Notes: generated by a model from the sequence alone, not told the origin. DNA of 64,000 nt from an uncultured Faecalibacterium sp. (GCA_934548045.1 CAKTEM010000001.1:124001-188000), one strand, 5' to 3'. Shown: positions 44,006-52,556, counted from the stretch's first letter. Program-made: numbers and translations.

Positions 44006-44680
44006 TTATTTGTTCGCGGCCTGTTTCAGCGTCTTATAGGTTCCGAACCGGAAGTGCTTGTCCAGCACATCGCCTGCAAAACCGATGGCCTTACCCATCG
44101 TGAACGCCGCCGCGATAGTGCCGATGCCCAAGCCTTCGAGATGATGCAGGAAACCAAGGGTCAGACCGGCCGTCACCGCAAGGCAGATGACATCGAACGC
44201 GATCTTGATTTTCGGGTACGGGATGCCAGTGATGTCAGACATCTCCCGGGGGAACAGGTCGGTCGGAACGATGGGCAGGCCGCAGCGGTTGGACAGCGCG
44301 ATGCCGATGCTGAGCAGGCAGTAGCTGATGACGAAATACACGACCCGGAGAGGGATGGTGTAGGGCAGGATGTTGATCCACGCTTCATGGACGTCGAGCA
44401 GCTTGCCAAAGATGAAGCCCACCACAAAGCTGAACAGATAGCTCGGCACAAACTTTTTGCGCATCACCATCAGGCTCAGGACGAGCGCGCCCTGAAACAG
44501 ATAGGTCCAGGTTCCCAGCGTCAGCACCGGCCAGACCTCCGAAAAGGCAAACGGCACGCTGGAAATGGCCGAGATACCGGCACCCGAGTAGAGCATCAGC
44601 ACGACGCCAAAACTGTTCATCAGCACTGCGATGCACAGTGCCAGTTCGCCGCGGAACAGCGGCAGTGATTTTGAATTCAT
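44006..44680 (-). CDS. YczE/YitT-like integral membrane protein
   Basis: This 224-residue protein has about five to six hydrophobic helices (ELALCIAVLMNSFGVVLMLY, YLFSFVVGFIFGKLLDV, VYFVISYCLLSIGIALSNRC) and a DLFPREMSDITGIPYPKIKIAFDV segment typical of YczE-like proteins. The role is unknown. The start at 44680 follows aggtgg. It precedes the YbaK-like gene by 24 bases. Confidence 0.78.
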   Translation of the reverse strand: MNSKSLPLFRGELALCIAVLMNSFGVVLMLYSGAGISAISSVPFAFSEVWPVLTLGTWTYLFQGALVLSLMVMRKKFVPSYLFSFVVGFIFGKLLDVHEAWINILPYTIPLRVVYFVISYCLLSIGIALSNRCGLPIVPTDLFPREMSDITGIPYPKIKIAFDVICLAVTAGLTLGFLHHLEGLGIGTIAAAFTMGKAIGFAGDVLDKHFRFGTYKTLKQAANK

Positions 44681-44837
44681 GGTTCTTTCCACCTCGTCTA
44701 TGATTTTAAAAAATTGCGTTCCTATCATAGCACGGCAAGCGGAGGATTTCCAGATACAAAGTGCCGAAATTCCGTCATCATCGGCTCAAAAAACGAAAAG
44801 CCGTTTCTGTCACCCAGAAACGACTCTTCGGTTCCAC

Positions 44838-45314
44838 TTATTTTTCCTGTATCTGCTTTCCGGTCAGATGCTCGATCTCAATTTCATAGAGCTGTACGCC
44901 TTTTATCGCTTTGGCAATTTCTGCTTCGATTTCTTCCGGGCCGGGGTAATACTTTGCCGCCAGCTCACGCACCTTTGCTTCGGTCAAGGCGGCATCTTCA
45001 ATCAGATGGCACCGGCCAAACACCACGGTGCTCTGCACATACGGAGCCCATTCACCCAGCTCGAAGTGTTCGTTGCCGTAGACGGTAAAGCAGACTTTAT
45101 CGCTCTTTTTCAAGGCGTCCACTTTCTGCCCGGCCTTTGCGCCGTGAAAATAGATTTTGCCCTGCGCTTCCTCATAAAAATAGTTCACCGGAATGGCAAA
45201 CGGATAGCCATCGTCACCATTGACGGCCAGAACGCCCCGACAGGATTCTGCCAGCAGCTTTTTTGCGGTCTCGTCCGGAATCGCACGCGCCGCTCTTCGC
45301 ATGGGTCTGAACAT
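44838..45314 (-). CDS. pyridoxamine 5'-phosphate oxidase-fold (NimA-like) flavoprotein
   Basis: This 158-residue protein has the split-barrel pattern LLAESCRGVLAVNGDDGYPFAIPVNYFY, KIYFHGAKAGQKVDAL, DKVCFTVYG and STVVFGRCHLIED. This is the arrangement of the FMN-binding NimA/HugZ-type family, linked to nitroimidazole resistance or haem handling. RBS gggagg precedes the ATG. Confidence 0.88.
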   Translation of the reverse strand: MFRPMRRAARAIPDETAKKLLAESCRGVLAVNGDDGYPFAIPVNYFYEEAQGKIYFHGAKAGQKVDALKKSDKVCFTVYGNEHFELGEWAPYVQSTVVFGRCHLIEDAALTEAKVRELAAKYYPGPEEIEAEIAKAIKGVQLYEIEIEHLTGKQIQEK

Positions 45315-45380
45315 TTTGTTTTCCTCCCTGATATCCAGAATCTGCCTTTATTGTAGCACGTTCCGGGCCGGGAGAAAAGC

Positions 45381-45878
45381 TCATTTTCCGGATAGTTTCT
45401 TTATCAACCGGCTGTACGAGGTCAGCAGGCAGGTGCAAAGCCCGGCGTACAGAGCCGACACCACGCTGAGAAGGATAAATCCGCCGCTGGCTGCCCGGAC
45501 AAGCCAGAGGCTCAGCAGGAACACCAGCCAGCCGATGACGGTTCCACCCACCATTGGGGCCCGGATGCGCTGGCAGACCGCAAGCTCTTCCTCCGGGGTG
45601 TAGAACTGAAAATCCTTCCGGCTCCGGAAAATCGCCCAGAAGGAATACCGCGACACAAACTCGATGCCCTGTTTGGCGAGTTTCTGTTTCAGAAGCTCGA
45701 CCTCTGCATCGCTCTTCCCCCGGAGATACGCTTCCCGGTAAATGTATTCGTCCGGCTTGCAGGGTTCAAACGTCCAGAATCCCTCGACCAGACTGCGTGC
45801 CGCCCAGCCCTCATGGCACATTTTGGCCATGTATGCTTCGTCCGCCTTATGGTTCATGGTATAGTTGAATTTTACCAT
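45381..45878 (-). CDS. DUF2812-type membrane protein
   Basis: This 165-residue protein has the N-terminal DUF2812 pattern (HEGWAARSLVEGFWTFEPCKPDEYIYREAYL, YSFWAIFRSRKDFQFYT) and two C-terminal membrane helices with a basic tail. In other Firmicutes such genes lie beside PadR regulators; none is here. It is read from a promoter with the shared GTTAG operator. Confidence 0.8.
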   Translation of the reverse strand: MVKFNYTMNHKADEAYMAKMCHEGWAARSLVEGFWTFEPCKPDEYIYREAYLRGKSDAEVELLKQKLAKQGIEFVSRYSFWAIFRSRKDFQFYTPEEELAVCQRIRAPMVGGTVIGWLVFLLSLWLVRAASGGFILLSVVSALYAGLCTCLLTSYSRLIKKLSGK

Positions 45879-45904
45879 CCGTATTACCCCAGACTTTTCA
45901 TGTA

Positions 45905-45952
45905 GTTATCTTTCACTAACCACAATGTGGCACAGCTGTTCCGGGGTTGCAA
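45905..45952 (-). promoter_or_regulatory. promoter with GTTAG-N6-ATAAC operator, DUF2812 gene
   Basis: On the minus strand: -35 TTGCAA (45947-45952), 17-bp spacer, -10 CACATT (45924-45929), then GTTAGTGAAAGATAAC (45905-45920), 26 bases before the ATG. Confidence 0.78.
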
Positions 45953-45958
45953 GAGGGT

Positions 45959-46333
45959 TCAGTTTCTTTCAAAGCCGAGATACCGGGTACCCTGAAAGCT
46001 CAGCTTTCCGGCATCGCCTTCCACCAACATTCCGTAATCCGAGCCGTCGACGCGCAGCTCCATCCGGTCGCCGCTCTCCACCTGAAAGGTCGCATAATAA
46101 GAGGTATGAGTGGTCGTCATCCCTCCCATGTTGTTTGTGCCGTTATTGTGATGGTGGGTCACTTCCATCCGCTTTGCAACGACCGTCGCCGGAACCGTGA
46201 GCCGCGGCGAATGGTTATTCTTGTTCCATGTTAAGATGTTGCTGATGATGGTATAGAGTATTATCCCGAAAACGCAGAGGAACATCAGGGGAAACAGGAT
46301 GTTGAACATGATATCGAATCCTCCGTACATCAT
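45959..46333 (-). CDS. DUF2500-like membrane protein
   Basis: This 124-residue protein has an N-terminal membrane helix (ILFPLMFLCVFGIILYTIIS) and a small beta domain with VPATVVAKRMEVTHHH, TSYYATFQVESGDRMELRV and GDAGKLSFQGTRYLGFE, the DUF2500 pattern. Function is unknown; similar proteins are proposed to sit at the membrane with an OB-like outer domain. Confidence 0.8.
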   Translation of the reverse strand: MMYGGFDIMFNILFPLMFLCVFGIILYTIISNILTWNKNNHSPRLTVPATVVAKRMEVTHHHNNGTNNMGGMTTTHTSYYATFQVESGDRMELRVDGSDYGMLVEGDAGKLSFQGTRYLGFERN

Positions 46334-46409
46334 TTTGTACTCCTTTTCTTTGACGAAATTCGGTCATATCATCTGGAATACGAATGAGCGGCCGGAAAAA
46401 TTGCAAATT

Positions 46410-47201
46410 TTATGCCTCTGATTCCAGCACGATGATTTTATTGGAAATATTACGGACAACCGACAGTTTATTCAGCAGCTTATAGACCGGGATAAACTCC
46501 GCCATACCCTCGGTCAGGCCGTGTGTCTCCACGAACCGGAATCCCGGCAGGAGTGCTGCGAGGGATTTGCCGTCCTTGACGCCCCAGCTGAATTTCGCCT
46601 TGCTCTCCTCGATGGACTTCTCCTTAAAGTGTTTCACAACAGCCGGATTCATTGTCTCCACAAAGACCGTCACCTGTGCGAACCGCTTTTTGATGACCGC
46701 AAAGATCTTCTGGACATCCGCCTCGGACAGGTACATCGTCAAACCCTCGATGATGACCAGTGCAGGCAGGTTTTGCTCCTGAATCCGGCTTCCCCAGTCC
46801 TCCATCGCGGACATGGCGATCTGCGAGATCTCGCCGCTCTCGGGCAGAAGCTTTTCCCGTACTGCAATCGTCTCGGGCAGGTCGAGGTTATACCAGTGGG
46901 TGTATCCCTGCATCCGGTAGCAGCGCGTATCCAAACCACAGGCGATGTTCACGACCACGGTACCCGGATGCTCGGCCAGATACCGCCGGGTCAGCTTATC
47001 CAGCACGATGGTGCGCGCGATAACGCCGCTGCTCATCGCCGTGTCGCTGTCCGCGAGGGTGAAGTCGTAGTCCAGCTTTTCCAGCACTTCCTCAGCTTTT
47101 TTGTCCTGAATTGCGCCACGGGTGCGGCTCTCCTTGGCCCGGGCATACAGTGTTTGCAGCATCGTTTCCGGCACACCGGAAAGCGTAATTTTTTCACTCA
47201 C
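46410..47201 (-). CDS. class I SAM-dependent methyltransferase (LCMT/PPM1-like)
   Basis: This 263-residue protein has VVVNIACGLDTRCYRMQGYTH as the SAM motif, NLDLPETIAVREKLLPE, and VIIEGLTMYLSEADVQKIF. It is a paralogue of the product at 41519-42355. The GTG at 47201, 6 bases after aggga, is chosen; the TTG at 47222 would lie within the operator's leader. It is driven by the shared GTTAG operator promoter. Confidence 0.86.
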   Translation of the reverse strand: MSEKITLSGVPETMLQTLYARAKESRTRGAIQDKKAEEVLEKLDYDFTLADSDTAMSSGVIARTIVLDKLTRRYLAEHPGTVVVNIACGLDTRCYRMQGYTHWYNLDLPETIAVREKLLPESGEISQIAMSAMEDWGSRIQEQNLPALVIIEGLTMYLSEADVQKIFAVIKKRFAQVTVFVETMNPAVVKHFKEKSIEESKAKFSWGVKDGKSLAALLPGFRFVETHGLTEGMAEFIPVYKLLNKLSVVRNISNKIIVLESEA

Positions 47202-47224
47202 AACAAATTCCCTACAGTTCAATG

Positions 47225-47272
47225 GTTATTTCACGCTAACTCAAGTGTAGCACAGAATCCCATCGGTTGCAA
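47225..47272 (-). promoter_or_regulatory. promoter with GTTAG-N6-ATAAC operator, second LCMT-like methyltransferase
   Basis: On the minus strand: -35 TTGCAA (47267-47272), 17-bp spacer, -10 TACACT (47244-47249), then GTTAGCGTGAAATAAC (47225-47240). Confidence 0.82.
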
Positions 47273-47322
47273 GTCAAATCAGCCCCGTCACAGAACGCTT
47301 TCTACTCCTGAACTGGTAAAAT

Positions 47323-47457
47323 TCAACTTTTGGGCTTTTTTCGCTCCACCAGATAAAAGGTCACATCCGCTTCCGGGTCTACCAGCGGAACAAACACCCT
47401 GCCGGGATAACGCTCCTGCGCATTTTTGAAGTAATCTGTGGTGAAATAGGGCAGCGA
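47323..47457 (-). pseudogene. C-terminal gene remnant (minus strand)
   Basis: The frame SLPYFTTDYFKNAQERYP, GRVFVPLVDPEADVTFYLVE, ending RKKPKS-stop, has no start and stops being open at about 47457. Composition is protein-like and resembles the last strands of a LysR effector domain, though this is tentative. It directly abuts the tail of another gene on the opposite strand. Confidence 0.4.
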
Positions 47458-47530
47458 GGATGGCGGCGAGAGCTTGTTCTTCTCCCACTATGACCCCAAG
47501 ACCGTGGAATGGTTCATGTCGATCCTCTAA
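47458..47530 (+). pseudogene. C-terminal gene remnant (plus strand)
   Basis: The frame DGGESLFFSHYDPKTVEWFM then SIL-stop looks like the last helix of a protein, without a start. It faces the minus-strand remnant across a joint near 47457. A terminator at 47624-47659 follows in the same direction. Confidence 0.35.
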
Positions 47531-47623
47531 GCACTGTAAGAGTCTTGACGTTCGCTATCAAGTCGAATAAAATAGAAACAGAGAGCTTGTTATTTGCGAT
47601 TGGCTTTCTCTGTTATAAGTTAT

Positions 47624-47659
47624 AAGTGGTTAGCTGTTACGAGCAGCTGACCACTTTTT
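47624..47659 (+). terminator. terminator downstream of the plus-strand remnant
   Basis: The stem aagtggttagctg / cagctgaccactt is followed by tttta. Confidence 0.75.
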
Positions 47660-47797
47660 ATTTGCATGAAAAAGCGCGTTCTGCTTTCTGTAAGGGTGTT
47701 CTTTCGCCGGAGAGTATGTTATACTTAACTCAACAAATCAAGCTTTGGTGTATCCGGGATAAAAGCTCATCCCGAACTGCAATTGGAGGCGAACGAA

Positions 47798-48511
47798 ATG
47801 AAGACAATAGAAAGCAAAACGTTTATCCGGTGGTGTATCCTCGGCGCGCTCGGTGGGTGCTTTATGGCTGCCGGTGACTGGCTGCTCGGGTGCATCCCTC
47901 TTGCGGCGACGGACACCGGAATGTTCAACCGGGCCTATTATTTGTCCGGCTCCTACGGATTGTGGCGGCCGGTCCTTATCGTCGGGATGGGCGCGATCGG
48001 GTGCTTCCTCTATTACTTTATGGTAAAAGCACTGAACACCGACATCGACCCAAAGTACCGGAAAACAAAACTTGTCCATTTCCTGTGCGGAATCTTCACC
48101 GTCTCGGTCGCTCTGGCGATCCATACCTGGTCGGCCACTCTGGCATGGTTCACCACCTATCTGGGGCCGCGCATCGGAGCGGATGCCGCCATCACTGCGG
48201 TCACTGCCTATCAGGACAATATGCTCATCGCCATTCTCCCGATGTATCTGCCGATGGTGTTGTTCATCGGAATTCACTTCGTGATGCTGCTTGCTGACAA
48301 GACCCATTATCCCCGGTGGATGCTCGTTTTTCATCCGGTCACATGGAACCTTCTTCTCGTGGTGATTCCGGATATCGCACAGGCCATGCAGGTACCTGTC
48401 GCTGCATGGATGTCCGTTATGAGCCAGAGCAGCACGAACAGCTCCATCGTGATCTGGTGCATTGCGGCCGCAGTTTATGCAAAGAAGCAGCTGAACTCTG
48501 CTGAGAACTAA
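47798..48511 (+). CDS. integral membrane protein, unknown (DUF6796-like)
   Basis: This 237-residue protein has about seven hydrophobic segments (WCILGALGGCFMAAGDWLLG, LFPL-type MLIAILPMYLPMVLFIGIHF and others) and the conserved polar stretch AGDWLLGCIPLAATDTGMFNRAYYLSGSYGLWRP. It resembles a family of unknown membrane proteins in gut Firmicutes. The start at 47798 follows ttggaggc. Confidence 0.75.
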   Translation: MKTIESKTFIRWCILGALGGCFMAAGDWLLGCIPLAATDTGMFNRAYYLSGSYGLWRPVLIVGMGAIGCFLYYFMVKALNTDIDPKYRKTKLVHFLCGIFTVSVALAIHTWSATLAWFTTYLGPRIGADAAITAVTAYQDNMLIAILPMYLPMVLFIGIHFVMLLADKTHYPRWMLVFHPVTWNLLLVVIPDIAQAMQVPVAAWMSVMSQSSTNSSIVIWCIAAAVYAKKQLNSAEN

Positions 48512-48520
48512 GCTTACTTC

Positions 48521-48682
48521 TCAGCCTTGGCCGACCCCTTTCATGAAACCGCTCTTTGCATTTTCTTCGGTATCGTCGGACTCATCGTAGGCGTCATAAG
48601 GTGCTGCCGGATCGTGAACTTTCTTCTTGAACGGCGAGCAGAGTTCTTCCCGGTGCGCAAAGGCAAATTCAAAGTTGTTCGT
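48521..48682 (-). pseudogene. 53-codon gene tail without a start, behind an intact promoter
   Basis: The minus-strand frame TNNFEFAFAHREELCSPFKK, then KVHDPAAPYDAYDESDDTEE, ending GFMKGVGQG-stop, is protein-like with an acidic tail. A stop codon lies just upstream in frame and there is no usable start. It lies 20 bases after the shared GTTAG operator promoter, as if the body of the gene had been deleted. Confidence 0.45.
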
Positions 48683-48701
48683 TCAACCTGTAAGTTTGTG
48701 G

Positions 48702-48749
48702 GTTATTTCTAGCTAACCCCAGTGTAGCACAGAACACTGCCTGTTTCAA
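48702..48749 (-). promoter_or_regulatory. orphan promoter with GTTAG-N6-ATAAC operator
   Basis: On the minus strand: -35 TTGAAA (48744-48749), 17-bp spacer, -10 TACACT (48721-48726), then GTTAGCTAGAAATAAC (48702-48717). It now reads only into a gene-tail remnant. Confidence 0.78.
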
Positions 48750-48753
48750 GCAA

Positions 48754-48793
48754 AAAAGGAGCCTGCCGCCTGTATGACGGTAAGCTCCTTTTC
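48754..48793 (-). terminator. terminator of the CysK-like gene
   Basis: A stem of about 9 bp (aaaaggagc / gctcctttt) with imperfect inner pairing is followed by a T run on the minus strand. Confidence 0.75.
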
Positions 48794-48803
48794 ATCTATC
48801 CTC

Positions 48804-49799
48804 TCATCCTTGTCGATACATCGGCGTTGACAGGTACTTCATGCCGCTGTCCGGAATGATGACGACGATATTTTTTCCGGCGTTTTCCGGTTTGCGTCCG
48901 GTTTTCACCGCGGCATACAACGCCGCCGCTGCCGAGGTTCCGAGAAAAAGCCCTTCGTAACGCAGAACCTTCCGGGCGGTGTCGTATGCTTCCTCGGTGC
49001 GGACATTGACGCACGCATCGCTCCAGTCCGGGCGCAGATAATCCGAAAGTTCCTCTTCCGGCACACCATAGGCAGGCAGAACGCCGTCTATGATCTGCGC
49101 ATCCGGGTGTTGTTGGGTCAGACGAGAATCCGGGTGCGGCTGTGCCAGAACGACTTTCAAATCAGGATTCCTGCCGCGCAGATACCGGGCAGTACCGTAG
49201 CCGGTGCCGCCGGTGCCTGCCATGCAGACCAGAACATCCACTTTTCCTTCCGCATCCTGCCAGATCTCCGGCCCGGTGGTACGATAGTGGGCCTCCGGGT
49301 TCGCCGGGTTGGATGCCTGATTGTTGAAATACGCACCCGTGCGCCTGCAATACGCCGCAATCTCCGCCAGCGTTGCTTCTCGCTCGGGTTCCTGCCATGG
49401 ATGTTCTCGCCGGCTTTCTGGGCGTTCCCCGGTGGCGTCTTTATAGTCCAGAAGTCTTGCTCCGTAGGCCAGCAGCATCAGCCGCCGTTCCAGCGATGCA
49501 CCCCGTTCCAGAAAAATATCCAGCTTGTAACCTCGCTCGGCCGCAAACGCCGCCAATCCGATACCGGTGTTTCCGCTCGTCTGTTCTACGATGGTACCGC
49601 CGGGAGACAGCAGACCGGCTTTTTCCGCCGCATCGAGCATGGAAAGAGCGGCACGGTCTTTCACGCTGCCGGTGGGATTGAAAAATTCCAGCTTTGCCAG
49701 CAGGTGCGCTCCGCATTGCTGCTGACGCTCAAAACGATCCAGCTCCATCAACGGCGTATGCCCCACCAGTTCCTCGATGGAATGTACTACTCCGCCCAT
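48804..49799 (-). CDS. cysteine synthase-family PLP enzyme
   Basis: This 331-residue protein has the PLP Lys in FFNPTGSVKDRAAL near residue 46, the substrate loop EQTSGNTGIGLAAF, the Gly-rich phosphate cup AGTGGTGYGTARYL, and the C-terminal IIPDSGMKYLST. It fits O-acetylserine sulfhydrylase or a beta-replacing relative. An insertion around DATGERPESRREHPWQEPER is unlike standard CysK and may mean a different substrate. It is followed by its own terminator. Confidence 0.85.
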   Translation of the reverse strand: MGGVVHSIEELVGHTPLMELDRFERQQQCGAHLLAKLEFFNPTGSVKDRAALSMLDAAEKAGLLSPGGTIVEQTSGNTGIGLAAFAAERGYKLDIFLERGASLERRLMLLAYGARLLDYKDATGERPESRREHPWQEPEREATLAEIAAYCRRTGAYFNNQASNPANPEAHYRTTGPEIWQDAEGKVDVLVCMAGTGGTGYGTARYLRGRNPDLKVVLAQPHPDSRLTQQHPDAQIIDGVLPAYGVPEEELSDYLRPDWSDACVNVRTEEAYDTARKVLRYEGLFLGTSAAAALYAAVKTGRKPENAGKNIVVIIPDSGMKYLSTPMYRQG

Positions 49800-49825
49800 C
49801 TTCCTGCCCTCCCGGTCTTTTCTGC

Positions 49826-50335
49826 TTAAACCAGCTTGTCCGGCGTGACGTCCAGAATATCGTTAAAGTAGTTGTTGGCGATCATCATGACGCCCATTGC
49901 CGTGATCACGACGATTTCCTCTTCGGTGAAAGTCTCCTTCATCCGTGCGAACAACTCATCGGAGACATTCTTGGGATCTTCCGCAATGGCCTGCCCGTAC
50001 TCGATGAGAAGATTTTCCTCGGGTGTGAACTCAAAGGTATCAAAGTCGATGCCGTTCTTCTTGAGCAGATTCTGGAAATACACACTGCACACGAGGCAGC
50101 CATTTTTCTGGGAGATGGCATATTCGTAAAAGTCCGCTGCACGCTTGCCGATCAGCCGCTGCAGCTCATCGTCCAGCGCGTAAGAACCGGCTTCCACGGC
50201 GTTGAACGCGGCGGCATTGTGCAGCAGAGTGCGCTTTTCCGCCGTCAGTGCGTGGCCGTCCGCAACATGGGCGGCAATGATGTTTTTGATGTTTTCGGGT
50301 GCGGTTTCGGGGTTAATTTCACTGATTCTGGACAT
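49826..50335 (-). CDS. carboxymuconolactone decarboxylase/AhpD-like protein
   Basis: This 169-residue protein has the AhpD-like core with a CxxC in KNGCLVCSVYFQNLL near residue 97 and TEEEIVVITAMGVMMIANNYFND. The CxxC suggests thiol peroxidase-type redox activity. It lies 26 bases upstream of the CysK-like gene on the same strand, so the two are probably co-transcribed. The start has a strong aaggaagg. Confidence 0.86.
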   Translation of the reverse strand: MSRISEINPETAPENIKNIIAAHVADGHALTAEKRTLLHNAAAFNAVEAGSYALDDELQRLIGKRAADFYEYAISQKNGCLVCSVYFQNLLKKNGIDFDTFEFTPEENLLIEYGQAIAEDPKNVSDELFARMKETFTEEEIVVITAMGVMMIANNYFNDILDVTPDKLV

Positions 50336-50379
50336 AGCAGGTCTGCTCCTTCCTTTTCGTTTGGTCGTTTCATGCCTGC

Positions 50380-50408
50380 ATGATACTCCATTTTACCCAC
50401 TATGTCAA
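50380..50408 (-). promoter_or_regulatory. promoter of the AhpD-like/CysK-like operon
   Basis: On the minus strand: TTGACA (50403-50408), 17-bp spacer, TATCAT (50380-50385), about 45 bases before the ATG. Confidence 0.7.
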
Positions 50409-50448
50409 TATGTTTATTGGGAATTCTTCTGCAATTTTCGATTTTCTC

Positions 50449-51057
50449 TCACTTCCGGGCTGTCACACAGAGCCAGCCCTTTCCGTTTTTGTTGATCTGA
50501 ACGTTCTGGAAACCAGCCTGTTCCAGAACCGCTTTCAGCTGCGCATCCTTATAAATCGTCATGCCATCAATGATTTCTGTCCACTTGTCGTCCTTGTCCG
50601 TGTCGCCGCTGCACTCGTTGCAGATGAAGAAAGCTCCGTTAGGTTTCAGGACGCGCCAGACCTCCCGGAAGCTCTGCGCCAGGTCCGGCCAGAAGTAGAC
50701 CGTCTCGAACGCGGTCACGACATCGAATTGCTCCTCCCCAAAGGGCAGCTCCATGACACTTGCCCGAAGCACCTCGCAGCGGCCTGCTTCGATGGCTTTC
50801 CGGTTGACGTTCCGTGATTTTTCGACGCTAACTTCCGAGTAGTCGATTCCTTTGACCTGTCCATCCGGGCATTTTTGCAGCAGCTTTTCGAGGTTCGCTC
50901 CGCCGCCACAACCGCAGTCCAGCACAACGGCATCCTTCGCGACCGAAAGGAACTGAAATCCCCAGTTCGCCAGCGCGTTGTGGCCGAGATTCATCATCGA
51001 GACCATGACTTTTCCGCCTAAGCCCTCCGGCTTGCGTGTGTTTTCAAAAAAGGACAT
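50449..51057 (-). CDS. class I SAM-dependent methyltransferase
   Basis: This 202-residue protein has the SAM motif AVVLDCGCGGGANLEKLLQ near residue 42, GIDYSEVSVEKSRNVN, and a UbiE-like FDVVTAFETVYFWPDLAQSF. The methylation target is unknown. The ATG at 51057, 8 bases after ggggag, is chosen over GTG 51060. Confidence 0.86.
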   Translation of the reverse strand: MSFFENTRKPEGLGGKVMVSMMNLGHNALANWGFQFLSVAKDAVVLDCGCGGGANLEKLLQKCPDGQVKGIDYSEVSVEKSRNVNRKAIEAGRCEVLRASVMELPFGEEQFDVVTAFETVYFWPDLAQSFREVWRVLKPNGAFFICNECSGDTDKDDKWTEIIDGMTIYKDAQLKAVLEQAGFQNVQINKNGKGWLCVTARK

Positions 51058-51083
51058 CACAGTATCTCCCCTATACTATTTGT

Positions 51084-51626
51084 TCACTGCACCGTCAGCA
51101 GCTGCTCAACGGTCTTACGCGGAGGAGCTTCCGGGTTCTGCGCCGGGTGGCCGATGGCGATGAGGGCAGCGACGGTCTGTCCTTCGGGAACCGAGAGGAC
51201 TTCCGAGACTTTGGCCGGGTCATAGATGCCCATGATAACGGTGCCAAGGCCCAGTGCGTGAGCGGCAAGGCAGAAAGTCTGTGCGGCAATGCCTGCATCG
51301 AAGGACTGCCAGTGGCCTTCCAACGGACTGGAATAGCTGCCATCACGCTCGAAGCCGGAGCGTCCGGTCACCATCGTCAGGGCGACCAGTGCCGGTGCAT
51401 GAGAGAGCGTCTTTGCGTTATAGGTAAAATCCAGCACGCAGTCACTGCCGATCTTTTCGATTTTCTGGCGGTCTTCCACCAGAATGTAACGAGCGATCTG
51501 GGTATTCTTCCAGCTGGGTGCGTAAGCCGCAGCAGCTACCACTTCCGATACCTGTTCCGGGGTGACGGGCTCTTCCGTAAAGCGGCGGATGCTGCGCCGG
51601 GTCTTGATACATTCCAAAGCTTCCAT
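51084..51626 (-). CDS. nitroreductase-family protein
   Basis: This 180-residue protein has the FMN-binding N-terminus CIKTRRSIRRFTEEPV, AAAYAPSWKNTQIARYILV, and the C-terminal GQTVAALIAIGHPAQNPEAPPRKTVEQLL. It fits NAD(P)H-dependent FMN reductases that act on nitro-aromatics or quinones. The start at 51626 follows aaggag. It lies 26 bases before the methyltransferase gene. Confidence 0.9.
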   Translation of the reverse strand: MEALECIKTRRSIRRFTEEPVTPEQVSEVVAAAAYAPSWKNTQIARYILVEDRQKIEKIGSDCVLDFTYNAKTLSHAPALVALTMVTGRSGFERDGSYSSPLEGHWQSFDAGIAAQTFCLAAHALGLGTVIMGIYDPAKVSEVLSVPEGQTVAALIAIGHPAQNPEAPPRKTVEQLLTVQ

Positions 51627-51728
51627 TGTTGTATTCTCCTTTTGAGAGTTTGTTGTAAATAACCGTATGCTTATTATGGCAAACAGTCGGTCATTTGTCA
51701 AGAAAAATCCAGTGAGTGCGTATCACTT

Positions 51729-52142
51729 TTATCCATTCTTCACCGGGTGGTATTCCCGGAACAGCAACCCTGCAAAAATGGCGCAGAGTATCCCACTGCA
51801 CAGCAGGCCCCAGAACAGCGGCGTGTCGTAGACATTGCGATAAATATAGAGCGATACCGCCGCATACACCGTTCCGCAGATGCCGCCCAGCGTCAACGCG
51901 CCAAACCCACGATAGAGGCGGTCTTTTGGCAGAACGTAGTCCAATTTCGCAATGCGTTCACTGATAAGTTCCACGATGCCGATCAGCATCAGGAAAAACG
52001 GGAACAGCACGCCGGAAGAGGTGAATCCGCCTTTCAGCAGCTTTATGGCAAAGGCACAGTAGCCGATCCAGCCGAAATTTCCAAAGATATCATATATAAT
52101 CCAGCGTTTCACCGAGATTTTTGATTTATATAGTTCTTTCAT
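51729..52142 (-). CDS. four-helix membrane protein, unknown
   Basis: This 137-residue protein has four hydrophobic segments (GNFGWIGYCAFAIKLL, LFPFFLMLIGIVELI, GFGALTLGGICGTVYAAVSLYIY, FWGLLCSGILCAIFAGLLF). It overlaps the end of the GNAT remnant gene by 4 bases (ATGA), so it is translationally coupled to it. No family is identified. Confidence 0.7.
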   Translation of the reverse strand: MKELYKSKISVKRWIIYDIFGNFGWIGYCAFAIKLLKGGFTSSGVLFPFFLMLIGIVELISERIAKLDYVLPKDRLYRGFGALTLGGICGTVYAAVSLYIYRNVYDTPLFWGLLCSGILCAIFAGLLFREYHPVKNG

Positions 52143-52363
52143 GCTTTCTTCCCCGTTCCGGCCTTATCCGGATATTTTATCAGGTCGTACATCGTACCAA
52201 AATCTCCGAAGTCGCGCGTTCCGGCAAGTTCCATCCCGAGGTGCATATACTTTTCGCACTTGGATTTTGCGTCCGTATCCAGAATCACCGGAAGACCCAA
52301 CTGGTCTCCCTCAGCAAAGGCGATGTCCTGAATGTGCTTTTCGTCCATTTTTGTTACTTTCAT
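52139..52363 (-). pseudogene. GNAT acetyltransferase with internal deletion
   Basis: The gene opens normally (RBS agagga, ATG 52363, MKVTKMDEKHIQDI), then jumps to what looks like the C-terminal quarter of a GNAT (GDQLGLPVILDTDAKSKCEK, YMHLGMELAGTRDFGDFG). Normal members have ~200-230 residues; here 74 remain and the acetyl-CoA loop is gone. It is driven by the shared GTTAG operator promoter, so it is probably still transcribed. Confidence 0.65.
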
Positions 52364-52464
52364 ACGTTCCTCTTTTCACACTATCCGTTTTTACTCTGCA
52401 CTTATGATTTTTCAATGCACAAAAATCGTCATGATCCCGGACAGTGGAACCGTACCGCCGGGCA

Positions 52465-52512
52465 GTTATTTCACGCTAACCTTAGTGTAACACAGGAGCA
52501 GTCCTCTTGCAA
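52465..52512 (-). promoter_or_regulatory. promoter with GTTAG-N6-ATAAC operator, GNAT/membrane protein
   Basis: On the minus strand: -35 TTGCAA (52507-52512), 17-bp spacer, -10 TACACT (52484-52489), then GTTAGCGTGAAATAAC (52465-52480). The operator is identical base for base with that at 47225-47240. Confidence 0.84.
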
Positions 52513-52518
52513 GACAGC

Positions 52519-52556
52519 AAAAAGCCCCCGGTGGGCAATCTTCGCTCACCGAGGGC
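52519..52556 (-). terminator. terminator of the second nitroreductase gene
   Basis: A 13-bp nearly perfect stem (gcccccggtgggc / gctcaccgagggc) is followed by tttttg on the minus strand. Confidence 0.85.

Noticed and set aside
43358..44668. 436-codon plus-strand frame opposite the YbaK-like and YczE-like genes
   Set aside because: It spans two recognisable minus-strand genes and their gap; His/Gln/Arg-rich shadow composition.
47738..48334. 198-codon minus-strand frame over the DUF6796-like gene
   Set aside because: The plus-strand frame encodes a clear multi-helix membrane protein with a strong RBS; the minus frame is charged and shadow-like.
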